This document shows, in pieces, positions 5,107 to 6,078 of a DNA stretch of 6,078 bases. Origin of the DNA: a bacterium. Its GTDB lineage: Bacteria; Bacillota_I; Bacilli_A; Acholeplasmatales; JAEDCM01. Position numbers and translations under genes: made by a program. Below the pieces are notes generated by a model, which did not search any database, was not told where the DNA came from, and saw only the letters and a list, made by a program, of their open reading frames with translations. The number at the start of each line of letters is the position of its first letter. Position 1 is the stretch's first letter. The DNA lies in contig JAILIR010000124.1 in the NCBI GenBank assembly GCA_024695185.1, forward strand, positions 1-6,078, in the 5' to 3' direction.

Positions 5107-6078
5107 ATGAAAACAAGTGATATTTATGGCAAAATTATTGAGGAGCATGAGAACAAATGTGCTAACCCACATATAGGGGTTATTATTAAAAAAAGAAGAA
5201 AAGATTTGCATATGACTTTAGAAGATGTCACAAAGGGGATTTGTTGTGTAAGTTATTTATCTAAGCTTGAACATGGAACAATTGCTCCTAAAGAATATGT
5301 AATGAAAGAAGTTTTAGAAAGACTTGATATGAGTCCTAATAACTTAAGAAGCAAAAACGAGTATCAAGCAATTATTATTGATTGCTTATATGGCTTATAT
5401 TATGAAGAACATCAAATAATTAAAAAGTATTTTGACAATATTGCATCAGTTGAAAGAATACATTATACCGATATTATAAAAGCAATCTATTATTATACAA
5501 CTGATAATATTGAAATAGCAGAGGATAATCTAAAATCAGCATTAGCTGTAAAAAGTGATCTAGATGACCTAGAATTAAATGCATGTGTCATTATTTCTGC
5601 TTTATTACATGAAAAAGAAGAGAAATACGGGGAAGCTTTAGAAATAATTAAAAAGATAGATAATAGATATATTACTATTGCTGATATTGATAAATTAAGA
5701 TTATCTATTAAATGTAGACTTAATATGATTGTAGGTAACTATGTTGTATTAGCTAATGATTTAAAAAAGTACCAACAATTATGTTATGAAACAATTGATT
5801 TTAAGGGTATGATTATCATAAAAGAACAATTCGGTATAGCTTTAGCCTATAGTGGCGATGAAAAAGCTGCTTTAAGATTATATGATTCTATAAAGGATTC
5901 TATAGGCCAAAAAGGAGCTAATATTGTTTTAAAAGAAATTTATAGAGCTCTAAAAAGGCCAAAGGAATTACTTAGAAAATGTACAACTAATAATTATGAT
6001 AAATTATGGGCCTATAATCTATTAAAGGATGAGAAGCAATGTAATGAATTATTAAAGAAAATTGATCTAGAGGAAATA
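5107..6078 (+). CDS. XRE-family helix-turn-helix regulator with helical (probably TPR-like) C-terminal domain, 3'-truncated
   Basis: The frame is open from ATG 5107 to the window end: 324 residues with no stop, so the gene continues beyond. After a 22-residue N-terminal extension, residues 23-75 form an XRE/Cro-type DNA-binding domain: IGVIIKKRRKDLHMTLEDV, a recognition helix around VSYLSKLEHG (48-57), then IAPKEYVMKEVLERLDM. Variants of GICxxSYLSKLExG are familiar from Bacillota regulators of the Rgg/PlcR-like type that carry a TPR-like sensor domain. The rest (about 80-324) is predicted all-helical by pattern, with repeated stretches such as ALLHEKEEKYGEALEIIKKI and IALAYSGDEKAALRLYDSI. These resemble TPR helix pairs, the type that binds peptide pheromones in related proteins. 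There is no signal peptide or membrane segment, so it should be cytosolic. Nine cysteines are visible, including Cys46-Cys47 next to the recognition helix. Ligand and targets are unknown; no short peptide gene is visible beside it. It follows a terminator and is probably transcribed separately. Confidence 0.8.
   Translation, partial: MKTSDIYGKIIEEHENKCANPHIGVIIKKRRKDLHMTLEDVTKGICCVSYLSKLEHGTIAPKEYVMKEVLERLDMSPNNLRSKNEYQAIIIDCLYGLYYEEHQIIKKYFDNIASVERIHYTDIIKAIYYYTTDNIEIAEDNLKSALAVKSDLDDLELNACVIISALLHEKEEKYGEALEIIKKIDNRYITIADIDKLRLSIKCRLNMIVGNYVVLANDLKKYQQLCYETIDFKGMIIIKEQFGIALAYSGDEKAALRLYDSIKDSIGQKGANIVLKEIYRALKRPKELLRKCTTNNYDKLWAYNLLKDEKQCNELLKKIDLEEI

Overview
The window is very AT-rich (roughly 30% GC by eye) and has the look of a low-GC Bacillota chromosome. 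A Bacilli or Erysipelotrichia-like lineage fits best, but I cannot place it more exactly. Strong AGGAGG-type ribosome binding sites, ATG/GTG/TTG starts, and tightly packed genes all on the + strand support this. The standard bacterial code applies. The only three tryptophans I found (in recG, nth and the regulator) are all TGG, no gene has an in-frame TGA, and TGA is used as a stop for nudF and dnaD. This argues against a Mycoplasma-type code.

Positions 1-4983 hold six housekeeping genes in one apparent operon: recG (5' end missing), plsX, rnc, a NUDIX hydrolase of the NudF type, dnaD and nth. Apart from 48 bases between recG and plsX and 2 bases between rnc and nudF, the genes overlap. Two of the overlaps, plsX/rnc and nudF/dnaD, share exactly the same geometry: 11 bases, the same relative frame, and a GGTGAT Shine-Dalgarno site encoded by a Gly-Asp pair near the C-terminus of the upstream protein. 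The operon ends in a convincing intrinsic terminator whose stem lies inside the last codons and stop codon of nth.

Functionally the block mixes genome maintenance (RecG fork remodelling, DnaD replication initiation, Nth base excision repair) with RNA processing (RNase III), the start of phospholipid synthesis (PlsX) and nucleotide-sugar clean-up (NUDIX hydrolase). It resembles a condensed mosaic of two Bacillus neighbourhoods: recG-fapR-plsX-fabD-fabG-acpP-rnc, with the fap/fab/acp genes absent here, and dnaD-nth.

Positions 4984-5106 are a 123-base intergenic region with homopolymer T and A runs, a weak candidate promoter and an AT-rich inverted repeat. From 5107 to the window end runs a separate gene, cut off at its 3' end, for an XRE-type helix-turn-helix regulator with a long, probably TPR-like helical C-terminal domain. 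It is the only accessory-looking gene here.

I see no mobile element, CRISPR array, tRNA, rRNA or clear novel system. The points most worth checking are the paired 11-base overlaps, the terminator embedded in nth together with a shortened Fe-S cysteine spacing, the altered PlsX glycine motifs, and the unidentified regulator.
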